A stretch of 39,287 nucleotides of DNA from an uncultured bacterium (lineage in GTDB: Bacteria > Cyanobacteriota > Vampirovibrionia > Gastranaerophilales > Gastranaerophilaceae). The stretch spans positions 1-39,287 of the forward strand of contig URPS01000019.1 of NCBI GenBank assembly GCA_900549855.1, written 5' to 3'. The notes under the pieces are model-generated. The model did no database searches, was not told where the DNA came from, and saw nothing but the letters and a program-made list of their open reading frames with translations. The translations under genes were made by a program, and so were the position numbers. This document shows, one piece after another, positions 38,985 through 39,287 of this stretch (positions within the stretch are counted from its first letter, which is position 1; each line of letters starts with the position of its first letter).

Positions 38985-39287
38985 ATGCCTGAAGAAAAAC
39001 GAGATTACTACGAGGTGCTGGGCATAAACAAAGGCGCCTCGGAGGATGAGATCAAAAAAGCATACCGCAAAACCGCCAAGAAGTACCACCCGGACCTGCA
39101 CCCGGACGACCCGGTGGCCGAGGCCAAATTCAAGGAATGCAACGAGGCCTACGAAGTGCTGGGCGATCCCCAAAAGAAAGCCCGATACGACCAATTCGGC
39201 TTTGCCGGGGTTGACCCCAACTACGGCGCCGGACAGGGCGGCTACGGCGGCGGTGGCTTTGGCTTTGATGGCGGCGACATTGACCTG
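38985..39287 (+). CDS. dnaJ: Chaperone DnaJ, 5' part only (runs off the window)
   Basis: Co-chaperone that stimulates DnaK. The J domain (about 6-70) is complete, with the catalytic HPD at 35-37 in KKYHPDLHP, and the Gly/Phe-rich linker begins at about 80 (GAGQGGYGGGGFGFDGG). The zinc-finger and C-terminal parts lie beyond the window. GGAGG lies 7 bases before the ATG. Codon use is GC-rich, like the last third of dnaK and unlike the rest of the window, and resembles Oscillospiraceae-type Clostridia. It follows dnaK by 94 bases, as in many genomes. Confidence 0.95.
   Translation, partial: MPEEKRDYYEVLGINKGASEDEIKKAYRKTAKKYHPDLHPDDPVAEAKFKECNEAYEVLGDPQKKARYDQFGFAGVDPNYGAGQGGYGGGGFGFDGGDIDL

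Noticed and set aside
1..39287. CRISPR arrays, prophage, retron or transposase genes
   Set aside because: No regularly spaced direct repeats, no cas, capsid, reverse transcriptase or DDE/Y1 transposase-like protein is seen.

Overview
The window looks like chromosome from a low-GC, diderm, non-photosynthetic relative of the cyanobacteria, most likely a gut Vampirovibrionia (Gastranaerophilales/Melainabacteria), probably as a metagenome contig. The grounds are inference from protein character: a cyanobacterial-style L34, a secreted protein with three SLH domains, a four-domain S1 protein, AT-rich codon use, and many short palindromic intergenic repeats. The last ~1.1 kb (end of dnaK, start of dnaJ) is much more GC-rich and reads like other phyla. 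This is most easily explained by a chimeric assembly join inside dnaK.

Layout: 1-2323 holds a short NagA-type deacetylase and two small unknown genes. 2324-4146 is accD-accA. 4224-10829 (minus) carries a small membrane protein, an orphan solute-binding lipoprotein, an 855-residue FimV/HubP-like membrane protein, a double CheW protein and a REC-GGDEF diguanylate cyclase. 10914-14935 (plus, divergent) carries a membrane chemoreceptor and a CheA-REC hybrid kinase. Together these resemble a Wsp-like chemosensory pathway that outputs c-di-GMP, with no cheR or cheB in the window. 15560-17231 has a regulator with four winged-helix domains and infC with an apparent AUC start.

17345-20745 is a repeat-rich islet: tRNA-Phe flanked by direct and inverted pieces of itself, then two paralogous unknown genes enclosed by near-identical 91-bp inverted REP pairs and by 35-bp direct repeats. 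20899-21728 is a cupin gene and a MarR regulator with matching palindromic operators. 22876-27308 (mostly minus) has an unknown gene, the S1-domain protein, truB, rbfA, rpmH (plus) and a PLP lyase. 27410-31122 has a predicted 10-TM metal transporter, the SLH protein and tRNA-Pro, again with a duplicated 5' piece. 31397-34429 has ilvB, lipA and a small possible nuclease-like gene. 34430-36420 has an unassigned structured RNA and typA. 36605-36830 is a predicted type I toxin-antitoxin locus: a 28-residue hydrophobic peptide on the minus strand and a convergent antisense RNA with its own promoter and terminator.

Intergenic space is dominated by GTAG-led hairpins typical of REP elements and by longer MITE-like elements. 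No transposase, integrase, CRISPR array or prophage is present.
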